7,625 nucleotides of DNA, taken from an uncultured Porphyromonadaceae bacterium (GTDB taxonomy: Bacteria > Bacteroidota > Bacteroidia > Bacteroidales > Muribaculaceae). Position numbers and translations under genes: made by a program. This document shows, one piece after another, positions 1 to 7,591 of this stretch. The stretch's first letter is position 1, and every line of letters starts with the position of its first letter. Under the pieces are notes generated by a model. That model was not told the origin of the DNA, ran no database searches, and saw only the letters and a list, made by a program, of their open reading frames with translations. The DNA lies in the NCBI GenBank assembly GCA_900546835.1, contig UREH01000111.1:1-7625 (forward strand), read 5' to 3'.

Positions 1-761
1 CGCGCAAAGAGCTGTGAATAGCGCGAAGGGGCGGAGGAGAACTCCTCGATGTCGTACCACTGGACGGAGGCACCGGGTCCGGCGAAAATCTCGACTACCT
101 CGCTCGAGAGGCAGTTCTGACTGTCGGGGCGTGTGTGGTCGCACTTGAGCACCGATACCGACGAGCCTTCGCCGGCGACGAGCAGAACGCGACGCACGGC
201 CATCAGAGGGAACTGCGACTGGAAGATGTCGACGAGCTGTATGGCTTTTTCGAGGCGCACACCTGGGGCCACGCGGATGAATACGCCATCCTGGCAAAGG
301 AGCGTATTGAGCGCGGCATGGGAGGCAGCGGCACCTTGGGTGGCGGCGGAAAGATTTGCGTAGTAATCAGCCACGAAATCAGGCCATTGGCGGGCGGCCT
401 GAGCGAGCGAGCAGACATCGACACCCTCGGGGAGATTCTTCAGCAGCGCCGGGGTGGCGGCGAAGCGGTCGTTGACCACGAGGCCGAGGAGTGTGCTGAG
501 ATTGGGGACGCCGCAACGGAACGAGGCGCTGACATCGGCGGGGAGGTCGCGGCGCTCGATGTTCACGCCGAAATCGGGCGCAAACATATCGTTGACAGAG
601 GTTTTCTCGAATCCCTCGTCGCCGCGGTCCGGTAGACGGCCTACTTTCTCCAGAAGCGCGAGGGCCGCAGTGCGCGCCGCGTTGAGCGCCGGAGCGCTAT
701 GGGCGTCGATGGCCGCGCGGTTCTGCCGGAAGAGGTCGATATATTGGGTAAGTGCGTTCAT
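1..761 (-). CDS. sufD: Fe-S cluster assembly protein SufD, N-terminal part (runs off the left edge)
   Basis: This is the N-terminal 253 codons of SufD, the non-catalytic partner of SufB in the SufBC2D scaffold complex that assembles iron-sulfur clusters in the cytoplasm. The frame opens at ATG 761 (MNALTQYIDLF) and stays open to the first base, so the gene is cut by the window edge; the family is usually around 400-450 residues, so roughly the C-terminal 40% is missing. A helical, Ala-rich N-terminal region (residues 1-150) precedes the start of the right-handed beta-helix core, with the family-typical stretch LCQDGVFIRVAPGV at about 155-168. The start lies 25 nt downstream of the sufC stop, and no Shine-Dalgarno sequence is visible, so expression is probably within the sufBCD transcript. 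The functional C-terminal residues that contact SufB and SufC lie outside the window. The assignment rests on both sequence and order (sufB-sufC-sufD). Confidence 0.93.
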   Translation of the reverse strand, partial: MNALTQYIDLFRQNRAAIDAHSAPALNAARTAALALLEKVGRLPDRGDEGFEKTSVNDMFAPDFGVNIERRDLPADVSASFRCGVPNLSTLLGLVVNDRFAATPALLKNLPEGVDVCSLAQAARQWPDFVADYYANLSAATQGAAASHAALNTLLCQDGVFIRVAPGVRLEKAIQLVDIFQSQFPLMAVRRVLLVAGEGSSVSVLKCDHTRPDSQNCLSSEVVEIFAGPGASVQWYDIEEFSSAPSRYSQLFA

Positions 762-786
762 CGGTTGTGAGAAGTAGGATTAACGA

Positions 787-1551
787 TCAGGCTTCCTGGT
801 CTTTAAGCCAGTCGTAGCCTTTTTCCTCGAGCTCAAGGGCGAGTTCGGGGCCACCGGTACGGATAATCCGGCCCTTATAGAGCACATGGACGAAGTCGGG
901 ACGGATATAATCGAGCAGACGCTGGTAGTGGGTGATGACGATGGTTGCGTTGTCGGCGCTCTTGAGCTGGTTGACGCCGCCGGCCACTACGCGAAGGGCG
1001 TCGATGTCGAGTCCGGAGTCGGTCTCGTCGAGGATGGAGAGGCGCGGTTCGAGCACGGCCATCTGGAAGATTTCGTTGCGCTTTTTCTCGCCGCCGGAGA
1101 AGCCTTCGTTGACCGAGCGCGATGCGAGCTTGTTGTCGAGCTCGACAATGGCGCGCTTCTGGCGCATCAGCTTGAGGAACTCGCCGGCCGAGAGCGCGGG
1201 CTCATGGAAATACTCGCGCTTAGCATTGACGGCCGCACGCATGAAGTTGACCATGGAGACTCCGGGAATCTCAACGGGATACTGGAAGGAGAGGAAAAGG
1301 CCCTCGTGGGAGCGGTCCTCGGGAGAGAGGGAGAGCAGGTCGAGGCCGTGGAAGTCGACGGAGCCTCCTGTGACGGTGAAAGCGGGATTACCGGCGAGAA
1401 CGCTGGAGAGCGTGGACTTGCCCGAGCCGTTGGGACCCATGATGGCGTGGACCTCGCCGGGATGAATCTCGAGGTTGATTCCCTTGAGAATCTCCTTGTC
1501 GTCGACTTTTGCGCGAAGGTCACTGACCTTCAGAAGTATATCGTTGCTCAT
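787..1551 (-). CDS. sufC: Fe-S cluster assembly ATPase SufC
   Basis: SufC is the ABC-type ATPase of the SufBC2D complex; ATP binding and hydrolysis drive conformational changes in SufB-SufD during cluster assembly. The 254-residue product has the normal family length and every ABC motif: Walker A GPNGSGKST (39-47), Q-loop Gln90 in SFQYP, signature FSGGEKKR (151-158), Walker B with the SufC-typical ILDETDSGLD (173-182, catalytic Glu176) and switch His208. The start is ATG 1551 (MSNDILLKV). The frame stays open for another 127 codons upstream, across the spacer and into sufB, but that part gives low-complexity Pro/His/Arg sequence and is not SufC-like. A 104-nt spacer separates it from the sufB stop, which is long for this operon, and sufD follows after 25 nt. 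No Shine-Dalgarno sequence precedes the ATG (AACCACAAA just upstream). Confidence 0.97.
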   Translation of the reverse strand: MSNDILLKVSDLRAKVDDKEILKGINLEIHPGEVHAIMGPNGSGKSTLSSVLAGNPAFTVTGGSVDFHGLDLLSLSPEDRSHEGLFLSFQYPVEIPGVSMVNFMRAAVNAKREYFHEPALSAGEFLKLMRQKRAIVELDNKLASRSVNEGFSGGEKKRNEIFQMAVLEPRLSILDETDSGLDIDALRVVAGGVNQLKSADNATIVITHYQRLLDYIRPDFVHVLYKGRIIRTGGPELALELEEKGYDWLKDQEA

Positions 1552-1562
1552 TTTGTGGTTGA

Positions 1563-1580
1563 GGGTTTGGGAGGGATGGG
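1563..1580 (+). other. G-quadruplex motif in the sufB-sufC spacer (first)
   Basis: The plus strand reads GGG-TTT-GGG-A-GGG-AT-GGG, four runs of three G with loops of 3, 1 and 2 nt, which fits the standard quadruplex-forming pattern. The plus strand is the template strand for sufBCD, so the structure, if formed, would be in template DNA; the mRNA carries the C-rich complement. It ends 12 nt upstream of the sufC start codon in transcript terms. Confidence 0.55.
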
Positions 1581-1646
1581 AGTATTGAGAATTATGGGAG
1601 AGACAGGGATTATGGGAATTTCCGGGAGGATGGGGAGGGATGGGAG
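1569..1646. repeat. 14-bp direct repeat GGGAGGGATGGGAG, two copies
   Basis: Identical 14-bp units lie at 1569-1582 and 1633-1646, 64 bp apart, in the sufB-sufC spacer. Between them the 9-mer ATTATGGGA also occurs twice (1591-1599 and 1609-1617). The spacer is therefore made of related purine-rich units on the plus strand, suggesting slippage or local duplication. It is degenerate, not a clean tandem array. Confidence 0.7.
1624..1644 (+). other. G-quadruplex motif in the sufB-sufC spacer (second)
   Basis: The plus strand shows GGG, 5 nt, GGGG, 1 nt, GGG, 2 nt, GGG. It lies just beyond the sufB stop codon (1656-1658) in transcript terms and, with the first motif, dominates the 104-nt spacer. 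It overlaps the second copy of the 14-bp direct repeat. Confidence 0.5.
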
Positions 1647-1655
1647 CTTTGTTTG

Positions 1656-3143
<1,488 letters not shown>

Positions 3144-3150
3144 TCTTATT

Positions 3151-3154
3151 CTCC
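3151..3154 (-). promoter_or_regulatory. Shine-Dalgarno box of sufB
   Basis: On the minus strand GGAG is followed by 7 nt (AATAAGA) and ATG 3143. It decides between three possible sufB starts (TTG 3158, ATG 3143, ATG 3128). It stands out because secDF, cvpA, sufC and sufD show no such box, in line with the general weakness of Shine-Dalgarno use in Bacteroidota. Confidence 0.6.
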
Positions 3155-3181
3155 ACAAAAATCCTATTTATGAGTACAGCA

Positions 3182-3260
3182 TCGGCTCTCCGAGCCTCCG
3201 ATAGTGGTTTCAATCGACACTTGCATCAGAAGAGGGAGATACCTCGGCTCTCCGAGCCTC
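3182..3260. repeat. Two copies of a 17-bp hairpin-forming repeat upstream of sufB
   Basis: The 17-mer TCGGCTCTCCGAGCCTC occurs exactly at 3182-3198 and 3244-3260, 62 bp apart start to start. Each copy contains GGCTC-TCC-GAGCC, a 5-bp stem with a 3-nt loop, or alternatively CGG-CTCT-CCG type pairing. The left copy is also flanked by an outer inverted pair ATCGG/CCGAT (3181-3185 and 3198-3202). The copies lie about 40 and 100 nt before the sufB start codon, so they could be a tandem operator in DNA or paired hairpins in the leader RNA. No known regulator site was recognised. The rest of the 3144-3341 spacer holds an AT-rich patch near 3272-3280 and no convincing gene. Confidence 0.75.
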
Positions 3261-3341
3261 TGTTGAAGAGGATTTATATAAGCGAACCATAAAAGGATTC
3301 GAGTAGACAATCATTATAACGCGGCGGAGGGGGAAAGAGTT

Positions 3342-3836
3342 TCAGCCGCCGACGGCCCAGCCGAGGAGAGCGGGGGCGAGCCCGAGGATAGCCTCTATTG
3401 CATGGCCGTTGCCGATGGTCGACATGGCCAGGAAAGGAGTGGAGGGCTTGACGAGCAGCCAGAGGTTGAGCAGGATACTCAGTGCGAGCATCCATTCGAA
3501 GCAGCTGAACAGGGCGCCGGCGATGCGGTCGAGCACTCCGAGGCTGAGGGAACGGACGACGGTCTTGAAGAAGTGGGCGACGATTCGCACGCTCAGGTAG
3601 CCGATTATGAACAGGATGATGTTGGCCATCACCTTGTCGACATATCCGGGGTGAGCAGCGGCATCGGCCCCTTTGGATGCTATCATCGCTGCGATATAAT
3701 CGCCTCCGATATGGCAGAGGAGAACCCCGAGAATTAGGCCTCCGAGGGCTCCGGCCTGGACAATGACACCTTTACGGAAGCCCCAGGCAACGGATACGAC
3801 GAATACAATCAGGATGAATATGTCGAGTTTTGTCAT
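3342..3836 (-). CDS. cvpA: CvpA family inner-membrane protein
   Basis: This 164-residue hydrophobic protein belongs to the CvpA family, small inner-membrane proteins named for colicin V production in E. coli and later tied to envelope homeostasis; the molecular activity is not settled. Four membrane segments can be read at about residues 4-20, 25-43, 67-87 and 104-128. Family hallmarks are the early GFRKG (19-23) after the first segment and LDRIAGALF (102-110) before the last. The start is ATG 3836 (MTKLDIFILI). There is no Shine-Dalgarno sequence, and the promoter -7 box ends only 14 nt upstream, so the mRNA leader should be very short. It stands between secDF (separated by a terminator) and sufB (198 nt downstream, no obvious terminator), so it may be transcribed alone or read through into suf. 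Function here is inferred from the family only. Confidence 0.88.
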   Translation of the reverse strand: MTKLDIFILIVFVVSVAWGFRKGVIVQAGALGGLILGVLLCHIGGDYIAAMIASKGADAAAHPGYVDKVMANIILFIIGYLSVRIVAHFFKTVVRSLSLGVLDRIAGALFSCFEWMLALSILLNLWLLVKPSTPFLAMSTIGNGHAIEAILGLAPALLGWAVGG

Positions 3837-3850
3837 TGCGGATTAGACTG

Positions 3851-3882
3851 CAAAGGTACGAATTTTTGCGTGGGAACGCAAG
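3851..3882 (-). promoter_or_regulatory. Bacteroidota-type promoter of cvpA
   Basis: On the minus strand a -7 box TACCTTTG (3858-3851) matches the Bacteroidota consensus TAnnTTTG exactly. A -33-like CTTG (3882-3879) lies 20 nt upstream of it, one base off TTTG. Transcription would start near 3844-3846, leaving a leader of only about 8-10 nt before ATG 3836. The spacer between the boxes contains a perfect inverted repeat (3866-3881). Confidence 0.75.
3866..3881. promoter_or_regulatory. Inverted repeat inside the cvpA promoter
   Basis: TTGCGT-GGGA-ACGCAA is a perfect 6-bp inverted repeat with a 4-nt centre, lying between and partly over the -33 and -7 boxes. A protein bound there would block RNA polymerase, so it is a candidate repressor operator. 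It could equally be chance; the regulator is unknown. Confidence 0.4.
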
Positions 3883-3957
3883 GATTTGCCTTTGCGATGG
3901 GAAAAGGTGGGCAAGCCGGCTGTAGAAGAACAAAGGACAGGAGAAGGAGGTATGGAG

Positions 3958-3996
3958 AAAAACCAATCAGGGCGAAGGTTTTCGCCCTGATTGGTT
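3958..3996 (-). terminator. Intrinsic terminator of secDF
   Basis: A perfect 16-bp stem (3961-3976 with 3981-3996) closes on a 4-nt loop. Read on the minus strand it ends in five U (3962-3958), two of them within the stem. There is no T-run on the other side, so it works for leftward transcription only. It lies 73 nt after the secDF stop and upstream of the cvpA promoter, which separates the two transcription units. Confidence 0.92.
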
Positions 3997-4069
3997 GATA
4001 TTGCTGATTATCGGCTATAACTGATAGAATCTGCAGTTGAGACCTCCGGCGGGGTTGGCTGCCGGGTGG

Positions 4070-6982
4070 TTATTTTACGGCGGGGTTGGCCACTTTGCGG
4101 GAGTCCACCAGGTAGGCAACGGGGGTTGCGATGTAGATGGTGGAAAGTGTGCCGGTGATTACGCCGAAGAGCATCGCGAAGATAAAGGAACGGATGGAAT
4201 CGCCACCAAGGATGAAGATGCAGAGGAGCACCAGGAGTGTCGAGGCCGAGGTCATGATGGTACGGCCGAGGGTGGAGTTGAGCGACTTGTTGATGGTGGT
4301 GAAGAAGTCCTGCTTGGGATAGAGGCCGACGTTTTCGCGCACGCGGTCGAACACTACCACGGTATCGTTGATCTGATAACCGATGATGGTGAGGATTGCG
4401 GCGATGAATGTCTGGTCAATCTCCATGGCGAAGGGAAGGATACCCCAGAAGAGGGAGTAGAAGCCGATGATGGAGAATGCGGTAAAGGCCACGGCTGCGA
4501 GTGCACCGAGCGAGAAGGCGACGTTGCGGAAACGCAGGAGGATGTAGAGGAACATCGCGGCGAGGGAGAGGATGACGGCGATGTAGGCCTTGTTGCGCAT
4601 ATCGTTGGCGACGGTCGGGCCGACAGTCTGGGAGGAGAGGATGCCCTGGGTCTCGTCGGTGGTAGAGAAGGATTCGAGGGTCATTCCGTCGGGGAGGAGG
4701 CCTTCGGCCTTGAAGGTGTCGTAGAGCTTACGGGTGATTTCCTCTTCGATGGCTGAGGCGTCTTCGTCGGATTTGATCTTATAGTTGGTGGAGACGCGGA
4801 CCTGGTTGGAATTCTCGATGGTGATTACGGATACGGAAGCTACCTGACCGTCGGCGTTGAAGACGGGCACGAGTGCCTGCTGGAGTGCGTCGGTCTTGAC
4901 GGGCTTCTCGAATTTAACTACGTAGTTGCGTCCACCGGAGAAGTCGATGCCCTGGTTGAGGCCACGGACGAAGAGGGAGATTACGACAACGGCGATGAAG
5001 ATGCCGATTATCGGGAAGGCAATCTTGCGGGCTCCCAGGAAGTTGAAGTGGGAGTTGTTGAACATGTTGCGCGAGATTGCGGTGGTGAAGGTGAGCTTCT
5101 GGAAGGGCTTGGTCTTTCCGCAGGCGATGAAGACGATACGGGTGAGGTAGACGGCCGTGAAGAAGGAGCAAACGATACCGATTATGAGGGTGGTGGCGAA
5201 GCCCTTGATGGGACCTGTGCCGAAGAAGAGGAGGATCACGCCTGTGATAATCGAGGTAAGGTTGGAGTCGAAGATGGCGGAGAAGGCGTTGGAGTAGCCG
5301 TCGGCGATTGCGGTGCGGATGGATTTTCCAGCGCGGAGCTCTTCCTTGGCACGCTCGAAGATGAGCACGTTGGCATCGACGGCCATACCGAGAGCGAGGA
5401 CGATACCTGCGATACCGCTGAGGGTGAGGACAGCCTGGAAGGATGCGAGGATGCCGAATGTGAAGAAGAGGTTGCAGATAAGGCCGAAGTTTGCGATGAG
5501 GCCGGGGATGATGCCATAGATGCAGCACATGAAGATCATGAGGAGCACGATGGCGACAACGAACGACCAGATACCGGACTCGATGGCCTGCTGGCCGAGG
5601 GAGGGACCGATAACCATGTCGGAGATGATGTCGACTTTGGCGGTCATCTTACCGCTCTTGAGTACGTTGGCAAGGTCCTGAGCTTCTTCGACGGTGAAGT
5701 CGCCGGTGATCTGCGAGCGACCGCCTTCGATGGCCTGTCGGATGTTGGGATAGGAATAAACGAGGTCGTCGAGGACGATGGCCACGGGGTGGCCGATGTT
5801 GCGCTGGGTAATACGTGCCCAGTCGCGTGCGGCCTCGGAGTTCATGGTCATGGAAACGACGTTGCCCTGCATCTGGTCGAAGTCGCTGGTAGCGCCGATT
5901 ACGCCGGTGCCGTCGAGGGCGGGACCGCCGTTGGTTGCGCGGAGGGCGATAAGCTGATATGTGTCGATCTGACGCTCCTTATGGGTTACGGTATCAGTGA
6001 AGTTGACGGGCGAGGGCTTCACGCTCCAACGCAGGCGTAGGTTGGAGGGGAGGTATTGCTTGGCTTCGGGGGTTGCGAGGGCGGCGTTGATGCTGTCGCG
6101 CTCCTGTGCGGTTGCGATACCGAATACGGGGGTTGCGTCGGAGCTGATCATGAGGAAGCGCTCGCGGAGGCCGGTGCCGTTTTTAGCACGGAGGGCAGCG
6201 TCGAGCTGAGCGACCTGACCGGCGATTTCGTTGGCGCCGTAGCATTCGTAGAATTCGAGGTTGGCGGAGCGCTGGAGGAGTTCGCGCACGCGCTGATGCT
6301 CCTTAACGCCGGGGAGCTCGAGAAGAATCTGGCCGTCGTTGTCCTGAAGCACCTGGATATTGGGAGAAACCACGCCGTAGGCGTCGATACGCGAACGGAG
6401 GACGTTGGTGGCGGAGTTGTTGACGCGGTCCTTGACCTCGGACTTGAGGACGGAGGCGACGTCCTTGTCGCTCTGGCCCTGCTTCACGATGGAGTTGAAC
6501 ACCACGGAGTAGTCGGCGCCGGGGTTAAGGGCGCGGTACTGCTTGACGAAGGTCCCGACATAGTCTGAGGAGTGGTTGTTGCCGATGATGGAGTCGGTAT
6601 TTGCGAGTGCCTGCTCGAAGGCCGGATCCTGGTCGGCGTTTTTCATTGCGCGGAGCATGTCGGGCATGGAGACCTGAACGATGACGTTCATGCCGCCTTT
6701 GAGGTCGAGTCCGAGGCCGACACCCCATTTCTGGACTTCACTGTAGTTGTAGCCCAGCCAAACGGGCTCCTTGGAAATTGAGTCGATGTAGGCTTTATAG
6801 GCCTTGTTGTACTGCTCGGAGTTCTTGCCCTGCTGCCCGGCTACGGAAAGAGCATACTGCTCAGCCTTAGCCTCCTGCTTGCTGCTCACGAGTGTGAACG
6901 ACAGGTAGAACAGGCAGACAAGCACGAGGAAAATCGCGATGATACCGGCGATGATACTCCCGAGGGTTCCTTTGCTTTGCAT
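4070..6982 (-). CDS. secDF: Protein translocase subunit SecDF (SecD-SecF fusion)
   Basis: SecDF is the proton-driven accessory subunit of the SecYEG translocon; it helps exported proteins complete their passage across the inner membrane. This 970-residue protein is a natural SecD-SecF fusion, as usual in Bacteroidota. The SecD half has an N-terminal membrane helix (8-32), the first periplasmic domain opening with GLGLDLKGG (89-97), and a five-helix bundle (about 470-620) with GMAVDANVLIFER (532-544). The SecF half begins near 645, with LNQGIDFSGG (675-684), a second periplasmic domain, and GYQINDTVVVFDRVREN (868-884) in the final bundle. Asp536, Asp873 and Arg907 fall where Thermus SecDF has the functional Asp340, Asp637 and Arg671, so proton-coupling residues look intact. 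The start is ATG 6982, without a Shine-Dalgarno sequence but after an AT-rich stretch. A promoter about 200 nt upstream and a terminator downstream suggest a single-gene unit. Confidence 0.98.
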   Translation of the reverse strand: MQSKGTLGSIIAGIIAIFLVLVCLFYLSFTLVSSKQEAKAEQYALSVAGQQGKNSEQYNKAYKAYIDSISKEPVWLGYNYSEVQKWGVGLGLDLKGGMNVIVQVSMPDMLRAMKNADQDPAFEQALANTDSIIGNNHSSDYVGTFVKQYRALNPGADYSVVFNSIVKQGQSDKDVASVLKSEVKDRVNNSATNVLRSRIDAYGVVSPNIQVLQDNDGQILLELPGVKEHQRVRELLQRSANLEFYECYGANEIAGQVAQLDAALRAKNGTGLRERFLMISSDATPVFGIATAQERDSINAALATPEAKQYLPSNLRLRWSVKPSPVNFTDTVTHKERQIDTYQLIALRATNGGPALDGTGVIGATSDFDQMQGNVVSMTMNSEAARDWARITQRNIGHPVAIVLDDLVYSYPNIRQAIEGGRSQITGDFTVEEAQDLANVLKSGKMTAKVDIISDMVIGPSLGQQAIESGIWSFVVAIVLLMIFMCCIYGIIPGLIANFGLICNLFFTFGILASFQAVLTLSGIAGIVLALGMAVDANVLIFERAKEELRAGKSIRTAIADGYSNAFSAIFDSNLTSIITGVILLFFGTGPIKGFATTLIIGIVCSFFTAVYLTRIVFIACGKTKPFQKLTFTTAISRNMFNNSHFNFLGARKIAFPIIGIFIAVVVISLFVRGLNQGIDFSGGRNYVVKFEKPVKTDALQQALVPVFNADGQVASVSVITIENSNQVRVSTNYKIKSDEDASAIEEEITRKLYDTFKAEGLLPDGMTLESFSTTDETQGILSSQTVGPTVANDMRNKAYIAVILSLAAMFLYILLRFRNVAFSLGALAAVAFTAFSIIGFYSLFWGILPFAMEIDQTFIAAILTIIGYQINDTVVVFDRVRENVGLYPKQDFFTTINKSLNSTLGRTIMTSASTLLVLLCIFILGGDSIRSFIFAMLFGVITGTLSTIYIATPVAYLVDSRKVANPAVK

Positions 6983-7180
6983 GTGGTGTTAAAAAGTATT
7001 TATGTTATTATTTTTTATATTTTCCATTGCCTGAGCCGGCGGAAACGCCCCATAGCCGGGCAGCTCCACGCGGGCCAAAATAGGTGAAAAATGGAATGCC
7101 AGCGCGAAGCCAATCTACTGACAGTGAAGCAAGCAGAGCGGCCACAGGCCCCGGAGGGGGCTGCGCGACACAGTTTTCAG
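6983..7180 (-). promoter_or_regulatory. Predicted long 5' leader of secDF
   Basis: If the promoter at 7185-7215 is used, transcription starts near 7178-7180 and the secDF mRNA has a leader of about 195 nt. It is GC-rich with several short possible stems, for example the complement of GGCG-GAAA-CGCC at 7038-7049, and then turns strongly AT-rich over the last 40 nt before the start codon. No riboswitch or known RNA family was recognised. A GTG-initiated frame of 45 codons (7145-7008) is open within it but looks weak as a gene. Confidence 0.4.
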
Positions 7181-7184
7181 CTTG

Positions 7185-7215
7185 CAAATATACACAAATT
7201 CCGCAGATAATCAAA
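7185..7215 (-). promoter_or_regulatory. Bacteroidota-type promoter, probably for secDF
   Basis: On the minus strand TTTG (7215-7212), 19 nt, then TATATTTG (7192-7185) matches the Bacteroidota consensus TTTG-N19/20-TAnnTTTG at every defined position. It is the only such match between the ferredoxin-like gene and secDF and points towards secDF, 203 nt before its start codon. Confidence 0.75.
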
Positions 7216-7221
7216 GGGGAA

Positions 7222-7240
7222 TTTGCCTCCGGGCGGCAAA
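7222..7240. repeat. Inverted repeat just upstream of the secDF promoter
   Basis: TTTGCC and GGCAAA pair around a 7-nt loop (TCCGGGC), six bases upstream of the -33 box. It could be an operator or a weak terminator for the gene to the right; on the minus strand the stem is followed by TTCCCC, not a real U-run, so a terminator role is doubtful. Confidence 0.35.
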
Positions 7241-7348
7241 CCGGCGGCACGAGGACAAAAGACAGGGAAACCCTCGGGCTTGCGCCTTCAGCACAGTACT
7301 GATAACTGGACGGATTGGATAGACAAGGAAAAGCGGCCAGGGGGGTTG

Positions 7349-7365
7349 CCGGCGATGCTCGCCGG
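7349..7365 (-). terminator. Terminator-like hairpin after the ferredoxin-type gene
   Basis: CCGGCGA-TGC-TCGCCGG forms a perfect 7-bp stem with a 3-nt loop, 43 nt after the stop codon of the partial Fe-S protein. The GC-rich stem is terminator-like, but the following minus-strand bases (CAACCCCCC) lack a U-run; a short T-run comes only about 16 nt later. It may stop transcription with help from Rho or protect the 3' end. Confidence 0.35.
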
Positions 7366-7408
7366 AAGCGGGAAGCCGCACCTTTGATGGAGGATCAGGG
7401 GGAAGGAA

Positions 7409-7591
7409 TCAGCGATAGACGGGCTTGCGGGATTTGGAGGCGGTGGCGGAGCCGTAGGCGACGGCGCGGGAGGGGCAGATATGGTAGCAGCGCAGACAGA
7501 GGGCGCAGCGGGAGCCCCAGACGGGGGTGGAAGAGGACGGGGAGGCGGGCTGCATGGTAATGTTGGAGAGCGGGCATGAGCGGGCGCAGAG
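7409..7591 (-). CDS. 4Fe-4S ferredoxin-type protein, C-terminal fragment (EFR1-like)
   Basis: Only the last 60 codons are present; the rest is lost at the contig end, where adapter sequence replaces genome. Two [4Fe-4S] sites can be seen: the end of the first as CARSCPLSNI (residues 2-11 of the fragment, with its earlier cysteines missing) and a complete second as CALCLRCYHICP (29-40, spacing C-x2-C-x2-C-x3-CP). The CPLSNI motif, PVWG before the second site and the basic end with SRKPVYR resemble EFR1-type proteins, which join a flavodoxin-like N-terminal domain to a C-terminal two-cluster ferredoxin and probably move electrons; the flavodoxin part cannot be checked here. Other dicluster ferredoxin domains remain possible. 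The linker between the two sites is rich in Ser and Pro. It is followed by 426 nt before secDF and is probably a separate transcription unit. Confidence 0.75.
   Translation of the reverse strand, partial: LCARSCPLSNITMQPASPSSSTPVWGSRCALCLRCYHICPSRAVAYGSATASKSRKPVYR

Noticed and set aside
135..635. 166-codon open frame on the plus strand at the left edge
   Set aside because: It is antisense to sufD, whose frame is continuous and clearly of the family.
3772..3966. 64-codon minus-strand frame spanning the cvpA promoter
   Set aside because: It overlaps the start of cvpA in another frame, covers promoter and terminator signals, and has no recognisable features.
4037..4756. 239-codon open frame on the plus strand
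   Set aside because: It lies opposite the 3' end of secDF and has the same shadow composition; no promoter or ribosome site precedes it.
5048..6040. 330-codon open frame on the plus strand
   Set aside because: It is wholly antisense to the SecD part of secDF, with Gly/Asp/Glu-rich composition typical of a reverse-strand shadow and no recognisable domain.
6983..7180. A 6S RNA, tmRNA or SRP RNA in the secDF leader
   Set aside because: The two ends are not complementary as 6S RNA needs, and the conserved tmRNA 3' end and SRP GGAAGGnAGCA-type loop are absent.
7008..7250. 80-codon minus-strand frame between the ferredoxin gene and secDF
   Set aside because: Its first 24 codons lie upstream of the predicted transcription start and overlap the promoter; codon use and composition are unlike the neighbouring genes. 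Only the shorter GTG-started part is kept as a speculative finding.
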